From NCBI GenBank assembly GCA_021821195.1, contig JAKACT010000002.1:1-64000 (forward strand): a stretch of 64,000 nt of DNA. The letters run 5' to 3'. The translations under genes and the position numbers were made by a program. The stretch is from Pseudomonadota bacterium. Lineage in GTDB: Bacteria; Pseudomonadota; Gammaproteobacteria; Xanthomonadales; Xanthomonadaceae. The first letter of the stretch is position 1; every line of letters begins with the position of its first letter. Under the pieces are notes generated by a model, which saw nothing but the letters and a program-made list of their open reading frames with translations, did not search any database and was not told the DNA's origin. Positions 1 through 9,386 of the stretch are shown piece after piece.

Positions 1-226
1 CCAGCACGTCGGTCATCATGTGCGCGGCGTCGGACAGCAGCGCCAGGCTGTTGCTGAGCAGCCCGCCCACGACCTCCACCAGCAGGAACAGCAGGGTCAA
101 CCCGAAGGCGATCCACAGCGGCCGCTCATGGCGGATCCGCGCGGGCACGTGGCTATGGCCGCGGTCGTGGTCTTGCCCGGGGCCGTGCCCGTGTTCGTGC
201 GGATGATCGGAGTGGCCTGCGCCCAT
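1..226 (-). CDS. Cation diffusion facilitator (CDF) efflux protein, 5' part only
   Basis: This is the N-terminal 75 codons of a gene that runs off the left edge. The translation starts MGAGHSDHPHEHGHGPG and contains a His/Asp-rich cytoplasmic tail (about residues 5-26), then a hydrophobic helix from about residue 37. That helix leads into LLSDAAHMMTDVL, the hallmark first metal-site region of CDF transporters, where the HxxxD pattern binds Zn2+ or related ions. The family exports Zn2+, Co2+ or Cd2+ from the cytoplasm in exchange for protons (CzcD/ZitB type). The start is the ATG whose complement lies at 224-226. Substrate specificity cannot be judged from this fragment. Between this start and the next gene (227-355) I see no further gene. 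Confidence 0.9.
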   Translation of the reverse strand, partial: MGAGHSDHPHEHGHGPGQDHDRGHSHVPARIRHERPLWIAFGLTLLFLLVEVVGGLLSNSLALLSDAAHMMTDVL

Positions 227-355
227 CGCCGTGGATGCCCGGGAAATGCCTGCGAAGATGTCCGGCACCCTAGCGACAGGCGCGCGGGTTACACAATTCC
301 AGCGCGCCGGTGACACTGTGGAACATGGCGCGCGGACGGCACCGCGCACGCATCG

Positions 356-2008
356 CTAGCGCCGCGGCCACGCCGCCAGCAGCGCCCACAGCCCGCCGAC
401 GCCGGCGATCCACGTGGACACCGGCAGCGACAGCAGCTGCGGCCCGCCGGCCTCCAGCGCATACAGCACCGCGGCCACGATCAGCAGGCCAACACCGAGG
501 ATCGAGGCCACCACCCGCCGCTGCATCGCCGCCAGCGTCTGCGCGATCTCGCGCAGGTCGGTCGAACGCATGCTCAGCTCGTGCCCGCCCTGCACCTGCT
601 GCTGCAGCCAGGCGTGCAGCAGGCGCGGCATTTCCGGCGCGCGGGTGACCAGCTCCGGCATCCGCTTGCGCAGCTCGCCGGCCAGCCGCTTCGGGCTGTA
701 GCGCTCGGCCAGAATGTCTTCCAGCACCGGCCGCGCCACCGCCCAGATGTCGATCTTCGGATCCAGCTGGCGGCCCACGCCCTCGATGTTCAGCAGGGTC
801 TTCTGCAGCAGGATCAGCTGCGGCTGCAGGGTCAGCTCGTAACGCTGGGCAGTGCGGAAGAGTTTCACCAGCACTTCGGCCAGCGAGATCTCGCTGAGCG
901 GGCGGGTGAAGTACGGCTCGCAGACCGCGCGCGCGGCGGCTTCCAGCTCGTCGATGCGGATGTGCGGCGGCATCCAGCCGGCCTGCACGTGCAACTCGGC
1001 GATGCGCCGGTAGTCGCGGTTGAAGATCGCCATGAAGTTCTCGGCGAGCCAGTACTGGTCGTCGCTGGAGAGCTGCCCCATGATCCCGAAATCCAGCGCG
1101 ATGAAGCGCGGGTCCGCCTTGCGCTCCGCGTCCACCCAGATGTTGCCGGCGTGGGCATCGGCGTGGAAGAAGTTGTCGCGGAACACCTGCTGGTAGAACA
1201 CGCGCACACCCTTCGCCGCCAGCGCCTTGCGGTCGATGCCGGCGGCATCCAGCGCGGCGATGTCGTCGGACGGAATGCCGCGCACGCGCTCCATGGTCAT
1301 CGCGCGCTCGGCGGTGTGGCTCCAGATCACCTCCGGCACGTACAGGTCGGGCGAGCCCAGCCAGTTGCGCCGCAGCAGGCTGGCGTTGCCGGCCTCGCGC
1401 TGCAGGTCGAGTTCGGCGGCCAGCGTGTTCTCGATCTCGGCGACGATTTCCCGCGGGCGGATCTTGTCGGCGCTGGGATGGGTGCGCTCGACGATGCCGG
1501 CCACGTTCTTCAGCAGCGCGATATCGGCGGCGATCAGCCTGGCGATGTCCGGGCGCAGCACCTTGACCACCACCTCGCGACCATCGTGCAGCGTGGCCGC
1601 GTGCACCTGGGCGATGCTGGCGGAGGCCAGCGGGGTGGTATCGAACGCCGCATAGGCATCGGTGATGCCGCGACCCAGCGCCGCTTCCACCAGTGCGCGG
1701 GCCTGCACGCCGTCGAACGGCGCCACCCGGTCCTGCAGCAGGGTCAGCTCCTCGGCGATGTCGGGTGGCACCAGGTCGCGACGGGTCGAGAGGATCTGTC
1801 CAAACTTGACGAAAATCGGCCCGAGCTCCTGCAGCGCCAGCCGCAGCCGCGCACCGCGCGACTGGGTGGCCACTTCGCGCGAGGCGCGCGGCACGAACGG
1901 CCGCATCAGCCTGAGCCAGCGCTCGGCTGGCGTGTCGTCCAGCAGGTCGTCCAACCGGTAGCGCAGCAGCACCCGGCCGATCTTCCATGCACGCAGCGCC
2001 GACTTCAT
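356..2008 (-). CDS. ubiB: Ubiquinone biosynthesis protein UbiB (ABC1/ADCK-type atypical kinase)
   Basis: The protein has 550 residues, the usual UbiB length. The family-defining KxGQ motif is at residues 68-71 (KFGQ). The Ala-rich nucleotide loop ASASIAQVH (about 128-136) replaces the Gly-rich loop of normal kinases, with the conserved Lys at about 149 and a DFG motif in ALDFGIMG. Two hydrophobic helices at the C terminus (about 503-545) anchor it in the inner membrane. UbiB has ATPase activity and is needed for aerobic coenzyme Q synthesis, probably by handling lipid intermediates. Its start overlaps the ubiJ stop by four bases (ATGA), so the two are translationally coupled. In Escherichia coli the order is ubiE-ubiJ-ubiB, but no ubiE is seen here. 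Confidence 0.93.
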   Translation of the reverse strand: MKSALRAWKIGRVLLRYRLDDLLDDTPAERWLRLMRPFVPRASREVATQSRGARLRLALQELGPIFVKFGQILSTRRDLVPPDIAEELTLLQDRVAPFDGVQARALVEAALGRGITDAYAAFDTTPLASASIAQVHAATLHDGREVVVKVLRPDIARLIAADIALLKNVAGIVERTHPSADKIRPREIVAEIENTLAAELDLQREAGNASLLRRNWLGSPDLYVPEVIWSHTAERAMTMERVRGIPSDDIAALDAAGIDRKALAAKGVRVFYQQVFRDNFFHADAHAGNIWVDAERKADPRFIALDFGIMGQLSSDDQYWLAENFMAIFNRDYRRIAELHVQAGWMPPHIRIDELEAAARAVCEPYFTRPLSEISLAEVLVKLFRTAQRYELTLQPQLILLQKTLLNIEGVGRQLDPKIDIWAVARPVLEDILAERYSPKRLAGELRKRMPELVTRAPEMPRLLHAWLQQQVQGGHELSMRSTDLREIAQTLAAMQRRVVASILGVGLLIVAAVLYALEAGGPQLLSLPVSTWIAGVGGLWALLAAWPRR

Positions 2009-2643
2009 GCGGCCAGACCCCGCTCGCGGCGCAGCCTGGCGATCTTCGCGGCGATCCGCTCCACGCCGTCGCGCAGCGCATCCACGTCATCGTGGAAGGC
2101 ATCCAGCTCGGCGCGCGGCACTACGTCGCGGCTTTCCTCGGTGACATATTCCGCCGCCATCCCCGCGAGGTTGCGACCGGCAACCTGTGCCTGCTGCAGC
2201 GCCGCGCGCACGGCCTTGGCGACCTGCACGCCCAGCACCTCGCCGAACACCCGCACGAACGGCAGCTGCCAGTCGGGATCGAAACCCTGCGCCAGCTTCT
2301 GCAGGCGGCGCGCGAGCTCGGCATCGCCCTCGATGCGCAGCTTGCCCACCGGCGGCGCGTTGCTGCTGCGGAAGATGGGCAACTGCTGGATCAGCCCGCC
2401 GAGGGTGGCGCGCACGCCGAGATCCGGTTCGGCATCGCCGTCCAGCGGGCCCACCCGCAGTGCTTCGCCCTCCACCCGTACCTGCAGGGCCAGCGGCGGC
2501 GACGCGATGATCAGCGCCACCCGCTGGCCCTCCAGCGCGCGCAGGCCGCCGCGGGTGTCCTCATCCAGCGCCAGCGCATGGTTGAGCGCCAGCTCCAGCG
2601 CGCGGCCGGCGGGTTGTTTCCAGTTGAAAGCGGGCTCGGTCAT
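2005..2643 (-). CDS. ubiJ: Ubiquinone biosynthesis accessory factor UbiJ (SCP2-like)
   Basis: The protein has 212 residues if it starts at the Met of [10 protein letters not shown]. An in-frame Met 15 codons upstream is less likely because the sequence between is not UbiJ-like. An SCP2-type lipid-binding fold spans roughly residues 15-115. A C-terminal amphipathic or coiled segment (about 165-205) contains [22 protein letters not shown]. UbiJ binds ubiquinone intermediates and scaffolds the soluble Ubi complex with UbiK. The gene sits directly upstream of ubiB with a four-base overlap, the conserved ubiJ-ubiB arrangement, which is strong support for the call despite low sequence conservation in this family. 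Confidence 0.85.
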   Translation of the reverse strand: MTEPAFNWKQPAGRALELALNHALALDEDTRGGLRALEGQRVALIIASPPLALQVRVEGEALRVGPLDGDAEPDLGVRATLGGLIQQLPIFRSSNAPPVGKLRIEGDAELARRLQKLAQGFDPDWQLPFVRVFGEVLGVQVAKAVRAALQQAQVAGRNLAGMAAEYVTEESRDVVPRAELDAFHDDVDALRDGVERIAAKIARLRRERGLAA

Positions 2644-2697
2644 GCGCGCATTGTAGGGCGGTTGCGCGTCGACACCGCGCGCCTGCACCCGCCCGGA

Positions 2698-2853
2698 TCA
2701 GACCCGTTTACGCAGGAACGCGACCACCGCGAGGATCAGGAAGACGACGAACAGCACCTTGGCGATGGTGGCCGCCATGCCGGCAAGCCCGCTGAAGCCG
2801 AGGAAGGCGGCGATCAGCGCGATGACAAGGAAGACGAGGGCGTAATGCAGCAT
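2698..2853 (-). CDS. Small two-helix membrane protein, DUF1328 (YtjA) family
   Basis: This is a 51-residue protein made almost entirely of two transmembrane helices (about residues 2-21 and 29-47) separated by [14 protein letters not shown], ending in RKRV. The pattern [16 protein letters not shown] followed by [16 protein letters not shown] is typical of the DUF1328/YtjA family. These proteins are often stress- or sigma-S-associated in proteobacteria, but their function is unknown. The start is the ATG complementary to 2851-2853. It lies upstream of ubiJ on the same strand, separated by 54 bp. Confidence 0.85.
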   Translation of the reverse strand: MLHYALVFLVIALIAAFLGFSGLAGMAATIAKVLFVVFLILAVVAFLRKRV

Positions 2854-2984
2854 CGGACGACTCCGTTCGGCCGCGCCGGATTGGCGCCGCGCCAGACTGG
2901 ACGCGGCCCGATCACGCCGGAGTGAAGGCACGCACCCATCGTCCGCGCGTGCGCCCTCTCCGCCCCAAGCCGCGAATCGCGCCG

Positions 2985-3980
2985 TCAGCGCCCCAGCGAT
3001 GCCTGCAGCCGCGCCAGCCCTTCGGCCATGGACACCTTCGGCACGTAGCCGAAATCGCGCGTGGCCGGCGCCATCGAATACCAGTGCGCGGTGCTGAGCT
3101 GTTCGGCCAGGAAGCGCGTCATCGGCGGGTCGCCGCGCAGCGGCAGCGCGGTCCACAGCACTTCGCAAACGGCGCCGATCGCATAGGCGGCACGGAACGG
3201 CAGGGTTGCCTGCACTTCCGGCGCGCCCGCCGCGCGCAGCAGCCCGTTCAGCACCTCGCGCAGCGGCCAGGGCTCGCCGTTGCTGATGAAATAGGCACGA
3301 CCGGCGCAGGCGGCGCCGGCGTGCAGGTGCTCCAGCGCATCCACGTGCGCCTGCGCGGCATTGTCGATGTAGGTGGTGTCGACCAGGTTGTCGCCGCTGC
3401 CGACCAGCCGCAGCCGCCCGGCCCGCGCGCGCTCCACCAGCCGCGGCAGGATCTGTGTATCACCCGGCCCCCAGATCAGCCGCGGCCGCAGCGCCACCGT
3501 GGCCAGCGCCGCGTCATTGGCGGCCAGCACCTCGCGCTCGGCGATGATTTTCGTGGTGGCGTAATGCGCCTTCACGCCTTCGCCATACGGCACCTCGTCG
3601 GCGCTGGCGCCTTCCACCGGATGGGTCGCGCGATGCGCCACGCTGGGCGTGGAGGTATGCACCAGCCGGCCGATCCCGTGCGCGCGGCAGGCCGCGATCA
3701 CGTTGCGGGTGCCGGTGACGTTGGCATCGAAGTAGCTCTGGTAGCTGCCCCAGGTGCCGGCCTTGGCGGCGTTGTGCAGGACCGCGTCGAAGCCTTCCGC
3801 GAACGCCGCCAGCACCGCTTCGCGGTCGGCCAGGTCGCCCTGCAGCTGGCGCACGCCCAGCGCGTCCAGCGCCGCGTGGCGGCTGCGGCTGAAGCTGGCA
3901 ACCTCGTGCCCATGCGCCAGCAGCGCGCGGCACAGCGCCTGGCCGAGGAATCCGCCGCCACCGGTGACAAGGAGCTTCAT
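2985..3980 (-). CDS. oleD: OleD, NAD(P)H-dependent 2-alkyl-3-ketoalkanoate reductase
   Basis: The protein has 331 residues and belongs to the extended short-chain dehydrogenase (3-beta-HSD-like) family. A Rossmann motif TGGGGFLGQ sits at residues 6-14 and the catalytic YxxxK at 140-144 (YATTK), with the accompanying Ser/Thr in HTSTPSV. In the olefin pathway OleD reduces the 2-alkyl-3-keto acid made by OleA to the 2-alkyl-3-hydroxy acid. Its start overlaps the oleC stop by four bases (ATGA), the expected oleC-oleD coupling. The combination with oleA, oleB and oleC in the same 7.4 kb makes the assignment firm. Confidence 0.93.
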   Translation of the reverse strand: MKLLVTGGGGFLGQALCRALLAHGHEVASFSRSRHAALDALGVRQLQGDLADREAVLAAFAEGFDAVLHNAAKAGTWGSYQSYFDANVTGTRNVIAACRAHGIGRLVHTSTPSVAHRATHPVEGASADEVPYGEGVKAHYATTKIIAEREVLAANDAALATVALRPRLIWGPGDTQILPRLVERARAGRLRLVGSGDNLVDTTYIDNAAQAHVDALEHLHAGAACAGRAYFISNGEPWPLREVLNGLLRAAGAPEVQATLPFRAAYAIGAVCEVLWTALPLRGDPPMTRFLAEQLSTAHWYSMAPATRDFGYVPKVSMAEGLARLQASLGR

Positions 3981-5629
3981 GCGCTGTCCTTCGCGGGTTG
4001 CGCCGCCGCCCATGCCGCCAGCTTCTCGCGGCCGATCTTGGCGTTGTGGCGGATGTCCACCGGGAAGGGTTTGGGATGGTGCAGGAAGCGCTCGATCTTC
4101 GCCGTGTGCACGAAGCCCTGCGCGAGATGGCGCAACTCGTCGGCGACTTCCGCCACCTCGTCCTGCGCGCCCGGCTGCAGTTCGAACACCAGCACCGGCG
4201 TCTGCGCGCCCTTCGCACCGATGCCGACCAGCGCCGTGCGCCGCACCTGCGGATGGGTGTTGAACACCGGCTCGACCTGCTCGGTGCACAGCGTGGTCTG
4301 CGCATCGACGACCACCCGCTGCGACTTGCGCCCGCAGAACCACAGCCGGCCCTCGTCATCGAACCAGCCGAGGTCGCCCATGCGGTGGACGGTGCGGCTG
4401 CCGCCATCGGGCAGGGTCTCGCGGATCTTCGCCAGCGCGGTCTGGGCGTCGCGGTTGAAGTAGGCATCGGTGGCGCTGGGACCGGCGACGGTGATCTCGC
4501 CCACTTGCCCGGGCGCGACCTGCAACGCGTCGCTCCAGTCGGGGATCGCGCCATCATCGATGCCGATGATGCGCACCGTGTTGCCCGCCACCGGCCGGCC
4601 CACGCAGGTGCCGGCGCCCGCTTCGGTGCGCCCGCGCAGGGTCAGCAGCTCGCGGCCTTCGATCACCGCCACCGGCAGGCATTCGGTGGCGCCATAGGGC
4701 GTCCACAGCTGCGCATCGGCTGGCAGCAGCTCCAGCATCCGCCGCACCACCGCGGGCGGTACCGGCGCACCGGCGCTGGTGACGCGCTTCACGGTCGGCA
4801 GTTTTTCGCCGTGCGCGGCCAGCACGCCCATCAGCGCCGGCGAACCGAACAGCTGGGTCACGCCGAAGCGTTCGATGGCCGCGTGCAGCTTGCGCGGATC
4901 GGCCTTGGCCGGGCGCGTGGGGTCCATGTCGGGGATGATGCTGGTCAGCCCCAGCGCGGGGTCGAACAGCGCGAACGGCGGGAAGGTGGGGAAATCGATG
5001 CCGCCCGCGCCGATCCCGAACGCCTCGCCCAGCATCGCGACCTGGGCGACGAAATGCCGGTGCCGGTACACGACGCCCTTGGGCACGCCGGTGCTGCCGC
5101 TGGTGAACAGGATCGCGGCCACGTCCTCGCCGTCGGTCGCGGCCAGCTGCGGGCCGGCGCCGGCGCCTTCGGCCTCGACCCGCGCCAGCGTGGCGTCGGC
5201 CAGCAGCGGCCAGCGTCCGGTGGTGATGCGCACCGATGCCGATTTCGCCCAGCCCAGCAGCGCCTTCGCCAGCATGGCCAGGGGAATGCCGACGAACGCC
5301 TCCGGCCGCGCCTCGCCCAGGCACTGCTTCAGCGCGCGCCGGTCGATGCCCGGGTCCACCAGCACCGGCACCGCGCCGGCCTTGAACAGCGCGAACATCA
5401 GCAGGAAGAACTCCGGGGTTGGCCGCACCATCACCACCGTGCGGGTGCCGCGACGGATGCCGCGCCCGGCCAGGCCGGCGGCAATGGCGTCGCTGCGCGC
5501 GTCCAGCTGCGCATAGGTCAGCGCCAGCTCGTAGCGGCCGCCCGCGCCGGGGCAGCGCATCGCCACCTGGTCGGGATGCTGGCGGGCCAGCCGCGGCAGC
5601 GCGGCGGCGATGTTGCAGGGTTCGGTCAT
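3977..5629 (-). CDS. oleC: OleC, beta-lactone synthetase (AMP-binding superfamily)
   Basis: The protein has 550 residues and belongs to the adenylate-forming superfamily. The P-loop-like [13 protein letters not shown] lies at about 173-185, [11 protein letters not shown] carries the A5 region, and [20 protein letters not shown] the A7/A8 region. OleC converts the 2-alkyl-3-hydroxy acid made by OleD into a cis-beta-lactone with ATP. The C-terminal lysine region is [11 protein letters not shown]. It is followed at once by oleD (four-base overlap) and faces a plus-strand gene across 96 bp (5630-5725), which must hold both promoters. A generic acyl-CoA synthetase would be the alternative reading, but the ole context argues against it. 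Confidence 0.93.
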   Translation of the reverse strand: MTEPCNIAAALPRLARQHPDQVAMRCPGAGGRYELALTYAQLDARSDAIAAGLAGRGIRRGTRTVVMVRPTPEFFLLMFALFKAGAVPVLVDPGIDRRALKQCLGEARPEAFVGIPLAMLAKALLGWAKSASVRITTGRWPLLADATLARVEAEGAGAGPQLAATDGEDVAAILFTSGSTGVPKGVVYRHRHFVAQVAMLGEAFGIGAGGIDFPTFPPFALFDPALGLTSIIPDMDPTRPAKADPRKLHAAIERFGVTQLFGSPALMGVLAAHGEKLPTVKRVTSAGAPVPPAVVRRMLELLPADAQLWTPYGATECLPVAVIEGRELLTLRGRTEAGAGTCVGRPVAGNTVRIIGIDDGAIPDWSDALQVAPGQVGEITVAGPSATDAYFNRDAQTALAKIRETLPDGGSRTVHRMGDLGWFDDEGRLWFCGRKSQRVVVDAQTTLCTEQVEPVFNTHPQVRRTALVGIGAKGAQTPVLVFELQPGAQDEVAEVADELRHLAQGFVHTAKIERFLHHPKPFPVDIRHNAKIGREKLAAWAAAQPAKDSA

Positions 5630-5725
5630 GCCGGCATTATCGCCCGCCCCCTTGCGCGCCGGCCCGGCGCGGAAAAAAATCGCGTCCCCCTCCCAAGATC
5701 TCGCCGCGCAAGGCCCGGCCCCCCC

Positions 5726-6151
5726 ATGCATCCCTGCCTGACCTGCGGCGCCTGCTGCACCCAGTACCGCGTTGCCTTCCACTGGATGGAATCGGACGAG
5801 GTCACGCCCGGCGGCGTGCCGGCCGCGCTCACCGAGCGGCTGGATGCCCATCGCCTGTGCATGCAGGGCACCTTCGCCCCGCCGATCCGCTGCGTGGCGC
5901 TGGATGCCGACATCGGCAAGTACTCGCGCTGCAGCATCCATCCCAACCGGCCGTCGGTCTGCCGCGAGGTCGAGGCCTCGTTCGAATTCGGCCGCCCCAG
6001 CGCGCAGTGCGACAAGGCCCGGATCGCCTTCGGCCTGCCGGTGCTGACCGCCGCCGACTGGCGCTGGCGCGACGGCGCCGACAACGACGACCACCCGGAC
6101 GACAGCGGCAACAGCCCGTCGCCGCCGGCAATGCCGCCGGTCGCCGCCTGA
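5726..6151 (+). CDS. YkgJ-family cysteine cluster protein
   Basis: This 141-residue protein opens with MHPCLTCGACC, the CxxCxxCC signature of the YkgJ/UPF0153 family, and has further cysteines in the middle (HRLCMQG, IRCVA, RCSIH, VCREV). The family is thought to bind a metal or Fe-S centre, but no reaction is established. The last 25 residues are rich in Asp, Pro and Ser (DNDDHPDDSGNSPSPP) and look disordered. The gene is divergent from oleC and lies between ole genes, but nothing in the sequence links it to olefin synthesis. Confidence 0.88.
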   Translation: MHPCLTCGACCTQYRVAFHWMESDEVTPGGVPAALTERLDAHRLCMQGTFAPPIRCVALDADIGKYSRCSIHPNRPSVCREVEASFEFGRPSAQCDKARIAFGLPVLTAADWRWRDGADNDDHPDDSGNSPSPPAMPPVAA

Positions 6152-6229
6152 GCTGCGGGTTGATCCCGATCAAAACGCCCGCCCGCAGGGGCGCGCAGGC
6201 TGGACGCCCACCCACCGGAGAGGCGTGAC

Positions 6230-6967
6230 ATGAACGGCAAACTGGAAGGCAGGATCGCCCTGGTCACCGGCGGCGCGCGCGGCATCGGTGCCGCCATCGT
6301 CCGCCGGCTGCATGCCGACGGTGCCCGCGTTGCCATCACCGACGTGCTGGACGACGCCGGCCGCGCGCTGGCGGCGGAGCTGGGCGACCGCGCCGCGTAT
6401 TTCCACCACGACGTCGGCGACGAAGCCGCGTGGGTGGACACGCTGGCCGCAGTGACTGCGCGCTTCGGCGCCCTGCACGTGCTGGTCAACAACGCCGGCA
6501 TCTTCCATCCCGGCCAGATCGCCGACGCCGCGGTCCGTGACGTCGAGCAGCAGTTTCGGGTCAACCAGCTGGGCCCCTTCCTCGGCATGAAGCACGGCCA
6601 GGTGCCGCTGCGCGCGGCCGGCGGCGGCTGCATCGTCAACATCAGCTCGATCGCCGGCCAGCTCGGCTTCCCCAATGCCGCCGCCTACGTGGGCACCAAG
6701 TGGGCGGTGCGCGGGATGACCAAGACCGCCGCGCTGGAACTGGCGCCGGCGCAGATCCGGGTGAACTCGGTGCATCCGGGCTTCATCGACACGCCGATGC
6801 TCGACAACAACCCGCCCGAAGCCAATCAGGCCGGCATCGAAGCCACGCCGCTCAAGCGCATCGGCAAGCCCGAGGAAATCGCTGCCGCGGTGGCGTTCCT
6901 GGCCGGCCCGGACGCCGGCTTTGTCACCGGCGCGGAGCTGACCGTGGACGGCGGCTGGATTCTTTAA
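6230..6967 (+). CDS. Short-chain dehydrogenase/reductase (classical SDR)
   Basis: The protein has 245 residues, the classical SDR length. The cofactor motif TGGARGIG is at residues 13-20, NNAG at 87-90, the catalytic Ser in NISS (137-140), and YVGTK at 153-157 supplies Tyr and Lys. The C terminus GAELTVDGGWIL is the standard SDR ending. An acidic residue after strand 2 (TDV, Asp38) suggests preference for NAD+. It resembles 3-alpha/20-beta-hydroxysteroid or glucose dehydrogenases, but substrate cannot be inferred. The ATG follows a purine-rich GGAGAGG. The stop is followed by a palindromic repeat at 7001-7071 that may act as its transcription end. Confidence 0.9.
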   Translation: MNGKLEGRIALVTGGARGIGAAIVRRLHADGARVAITDVLDDAGRALAAELGDRAAYFHHDVGDEAAWVDTLAAVTARFGALHVLVNNAGIFHPGQIADAAVRDVEQQFRVNQLGPFLGMKHGQVPLRAAGGGCIVNISSIAGQLGFPNAAAYVGTKWAVRGMTKTAALELAPAQIRVNSVHPGFIDTPMLDNNPPEANQAGIEATPLKRIGKPEEIAAAVAFLAGPDAGFVTGAELTVDGGWIL

Positions 6968-7000
6968 CGCAATCCAGCGAAGCGACACAGGCTGGAGGTC

Positions 7001-7071
7001 GGCCGGGCAACGCCGGCCTCGCAACCAAGCGAGTATCGGGGAGCGACTTGCGAGGCCGGCGTTGCCCGGCC
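7001..7071. repeat. Palindromic element with conserved 23-nt loop (copy 1)
   Basis: The arms at 7001-7024 and 7048-7071 are perfect 24-bp inverted repeats (GGCCGGGCAACGCCGGCC followed by TCGCAA). The 23-nt spacer at 7025-7047 contains GCGAGTATCGGGGAG. This spacer is identical, in reverse complement, to the loop of the element at 14437-14459, whose arms are entirely different. It lies in the 147-bp gap between the convergent SDR gene and oleB and could stop transcription from either side. The surrounding bases 6968-7000 and 7072-7114 hold no other feature I can name. Confidence 0.9.
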
Positions 7072-7114
7072 GGCCCTCACAACACATCCAGCGTTCTATG
7101 AAACCCGCGAGGAA

Positions 7115-8017
7115 CTACAGCGGATTGCGATCCAGGAACGCCCGGATCAGCGGCACCAGCACTTCGTGCTTGTCCTCCAGCGCGTAGTGGCCGGCATCGG
7201 CATAGGCATGCACTTCCGCGTTCGGCAGCGCGTTGCGGAAGCCGTCGAGGAAGTGCTTGTCGAACACGAAATCGCGCAGGCCCCAACCGATGAACGCCGG
7301 CCGGTCCGCATAGCCGGGCAGTGCCTTTGCGCTGGCCTGCACCAGCGGCATGGCGCGGTCGCCGTCGTGCAGCGGGATGTCCTGCATGAAGCGCAGGGTG
7401 GAGATCGCCTTGTCCCAGCCGTCGTACACGCCGGCATAGGCCGCGCGCACGTCCTTCGGCAGCGAACGCCGGGTGCCCATCCACGCTGCGCCGCGCGCGA
7501 ACAGGTTGAAGCGGCGGATCAGCCAGCCACCCAGGCGCGAATCGCGCCCCATCGCCAGCCGCGCCGGGAATCGCTTGGCCGATGGCAGCGGGAACGCGGC
7601 GGTGTTGGTGATGACCAGGCGCTTGATCCGCGCGGGATCGCGCAGCGCCCAACCGAAACCGATCATCCCACCCCAGTCGTGCACCGCCAGCGTCACCGGG
7701 CCGTCGATGCCGAGGTGCTTGAGCAGCGCCTCCACGTCGTCGATGCGCGACTGCAGCGTGTAGTCGTAGCGCGGCTGCGCGGACGGGCCATCGCCAGGGC
7801 GATCGCTCAGGCCCATGCCGACGTGGTCCGGCACGATGCAGCGGTACCTGTCGCGCAAGCCCAGCACCAGGTGCCGCCAGTAATAGCTCCACGACGGGTT
7901 GCCGTGCAGCATCACGATCACCTCGCCATCGCGCGGGCCTTCGTCGAGGAAGGACATGGCGATGCCAGGGCGGACTTCGAAACGTTGCGGGGTGAACGGA
8001 TAGTCGGGGAAGCGCAT
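7115..8017 (-). CDS. oleB: OleB, beta-lactone decarboxylase (alpha/beta hydrolase)
   Basis: The protein has 300 residues and is of the haloalkane-dehalogenase type. LHGNPSWSYYWR (about 38-49) gives the oxyanion-hole HGNP motif. HDWGG (113-117) holds the nucleophile Asp114, and the catalytic His is in AGHY (His277). OleB removes CO2 from the cis-beta-lactone made by OleC to yield the cis-olefin, the last step of the pathway. It lies 27 bp after a methyltransferase gene on the same strand, with oleA farther upstream. Xanthomonas OleB is the characterised model. A plain haloalkane dehalogenase is the alternative, disfavoured by context. Confidence 0.92.
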   Translation of the reverse strand: MRFPDYPFTPQRFEVRPGIAMSFLDEGPRDGEVIVMLHGNPSWSYYWRHLVLGLRDRYRCIVPDHVGMGLSDRPGDGPSAQPRYDYTLQSRIDDVEALLKHLGIDGPVTLAVHDWGGMIGFGWALRDPARIKRLVITNTAAFPLPSAKRFPARLAMGRDSRLGGWLIRRFNLFARGAAWMGTRRSLPKDVRAAYAGVYDGWDKAISTLRFMQDIPLHDGDRAMPLVQASAKALPGYADRPAFIGWGLRDFVFDKHFLDGFRNALPNAEVHAYADAGHYALEDKHEVLVPLIRAFLDRNPL

Positions 8018-8044
8018 CCGCCCATTGTAGGCGGTGCGCCGGGC

Positions 8045-8707
8045 TCAGCCTTGCTTTCGCAGCAGGAAAGCCTGGCTTTCCACCTGCTCCAGCGCGAAGC
8101 CGAAGCGGACCGCCAGCCACTGCAATGTGGCCAGGCGGTGGAAGCTGACATGGGTGCGGTCGTCGCGGTAACGCCAGCGCAGGAAGTTCGCCGGCAGCTC
8201 CGGCGCCAGCTGGGTCATCACCCCCAGCCAGCCACCCAGGCGCACCAGCGACGCCAGCTGCGTCCAGCCTGCCAGCGGGTCGCGGAAGTGCTCCACCACC
8301 TCGGTGCAGGTGACGAAGTCGTACTGCGCCGCCAGCAGCGCGGCGTCGGGCGCGTAGCACGGGTCGTAATCGGCCATCGCCATGCCCGCCTCGCGCAGCA
8401 TGATCGACAACGCCGGTCCCGGCCCGCAGCCGAAGTCCAGCCCGCGCATGCCGGGGACGAGCTTGGCGGCCAGCGGATCGGCCAGCCGCGACAGGAAGCC
8501 GCGGTAACCGGCATCGGCGGGGTCGTTCTGGTGCAGGTCGTAGATCGCGCGTTCGTCCTCCGGCGACAGGTGCGCGACCGGATCGGCCGACACCAGCCCG
8601 CAACCAGGGCATTCGAAGTAGCGCCGCGCCCGGTCCTCGCAGAACGCATGGGTGGCGGCGCCACACAGCGGGCAGGCGATGGCAACGGATGGCGCGGCGT
8701 CTTGCAT
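8045..8707 (-). CDS. Class I SAM-dependent methyltransferase with N-terminal zinc finger
   Basis: The protein has 220 residues. It begins with a CPLCG ... CPGCGL pair (about 12-37) that should bind zinc, followed by a methyltransferase domain. The SAM-binding motif is LDFGCGPGPALSIML, an acidic motif follows in MADYDPCYAP, and TEVVEHFRDP is the motif typical of the Methyltransf_23 group. The substrate is unknown. It sits immediately upstream of oleB (27 bp) and is probably co-transcribed. Such an inserted methyltransferase is seen in some Xanthomonas-type ole clusters, but no role in olefin synthesis is established. The start is the ATG complementary to 8705-8707. Confidence 0.85.
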   Translation of the reverse strand: MQDAAPSVAIACPLCGAATHAFCEDRARRYFECPGCGLVSADPVAHLSPEDERAIYDLHQNDPADAGYRGFLSRLADPLAAKLVPGMRGLDFGCGPGPALSIMLREAGMAMADYDPCYAPDAALLAAQYDFVTCTEVVEHFRDPLAGWTQLASLVRLGGWLGVMTQLAPELPANFLRWRYRDDRTHVSFHRLATLQWLAVRFGFALEQVESQAFLLRKQG

Positions 8708-8785
8708 GGGCGCTACCTTGCCCGAAACCGGCCCGGGCGCGCACGCGCCGAACCACCGTTGGCGCCGCTGCCGGCACAATGGGCC

Positions 8786-9373
8786 ATGGCCGAATCTTTC
8801 CCGCAGCTGATGGCGCGCATCCGCGCCTGCCGCACCTGCGAAGCGCAGCTGCCGCTGGGGCCGCGCCCGGTGCTGCAGGCCTCGCCCGGTGCGCGCCTGC
8901 TGATCGTCAGCCAGGCGCCGGGGCGCAAGGTGCACGAGACCGGCACCCCCTTCAACGACCCCAGCGGCGAACGCCTGCGCGACTGGCTGGGCATCGACAG
9001 GACCACCTTCTACGACGCCGGCAAGATCGCCATCGTGCCGATGGGTTTTTGCTTTCCCGGCACCGGCACCGGCGGCGACCTGCCGCCACGCCCGGAATGC
9101 GCACCGCAATGGCACCCGCAGCTACTGCCGCGCCTGCGGCAGCTGCGGCTGACGCTAGCCATCGGCCAATACGCGCAAGCCGGCCTGCTGCCCGGACGGC
9201 GCGGCCGTACCCTCACCGACACCGTGCAGGCGTGGCGCACGCACCTGGAACGCGGGCTGCTGCCGCTGCCGCACCCAAGCCCGCGCAACCGGCTGTGGCT
9301 GGCGCGGAATCCGTGGTTTGAAGTGGAACTGCTGCCGGTGCTTCGGCAGCGGGTCAAGGACGCACTGGCCTAG
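8786..9373 (+). CDS. Uracil-DNA glycosylase family protein
   Basis: The protein has 195 residues and the fold signature of the family 4-like/DUF uracil-DNA glycosylase group. An N-terminal CRTC pair is followed by LLIVSQAPGRKVHETGTPFNDPSG, where GxAPG-like SQAPG forms the uracil/water-activating loop, and C-terminal LPHPSPRN is the conserved HPSPxN loop. Only two cysteines are in the usual N-terminal position, so an Fe-S cluster is doubtful. Many relatives are annotated as uracil-DNA glycosylases, but activity on uracil is unproven for this subgroup. It is convergent with oleA, the two stops being only 13 bp apart. Confidence 0.82.
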   Translation: MAESFPQLMARIRACRTCEAQLPLGPRPVLQASPGARLLIVSQAPGRKVHETGTPFNDPSGERLRDWLGIDRTTFYDAGKIAIVPMGFCFPGTGTGGDLPPRPECAPQWHPQLLPRLRQLRLTLAIGQYAQAGLLPGRRGRTLTDTVQAWRTHLERGLLPLPHPSPRNRLWLARNPWFEVELLPVLRQRVKDALA

Positions 9374-9386
9374 CCGGCGTCCTTGC

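Noticed and set aside
581-2656. A 691-codon open frame on the plus strand over ubiB and ubiJ
   Set aside because: It is antisense to two well-supported genes, its translation has no recognisable domain, and long antisense frames are expected in DNA of this GC content.
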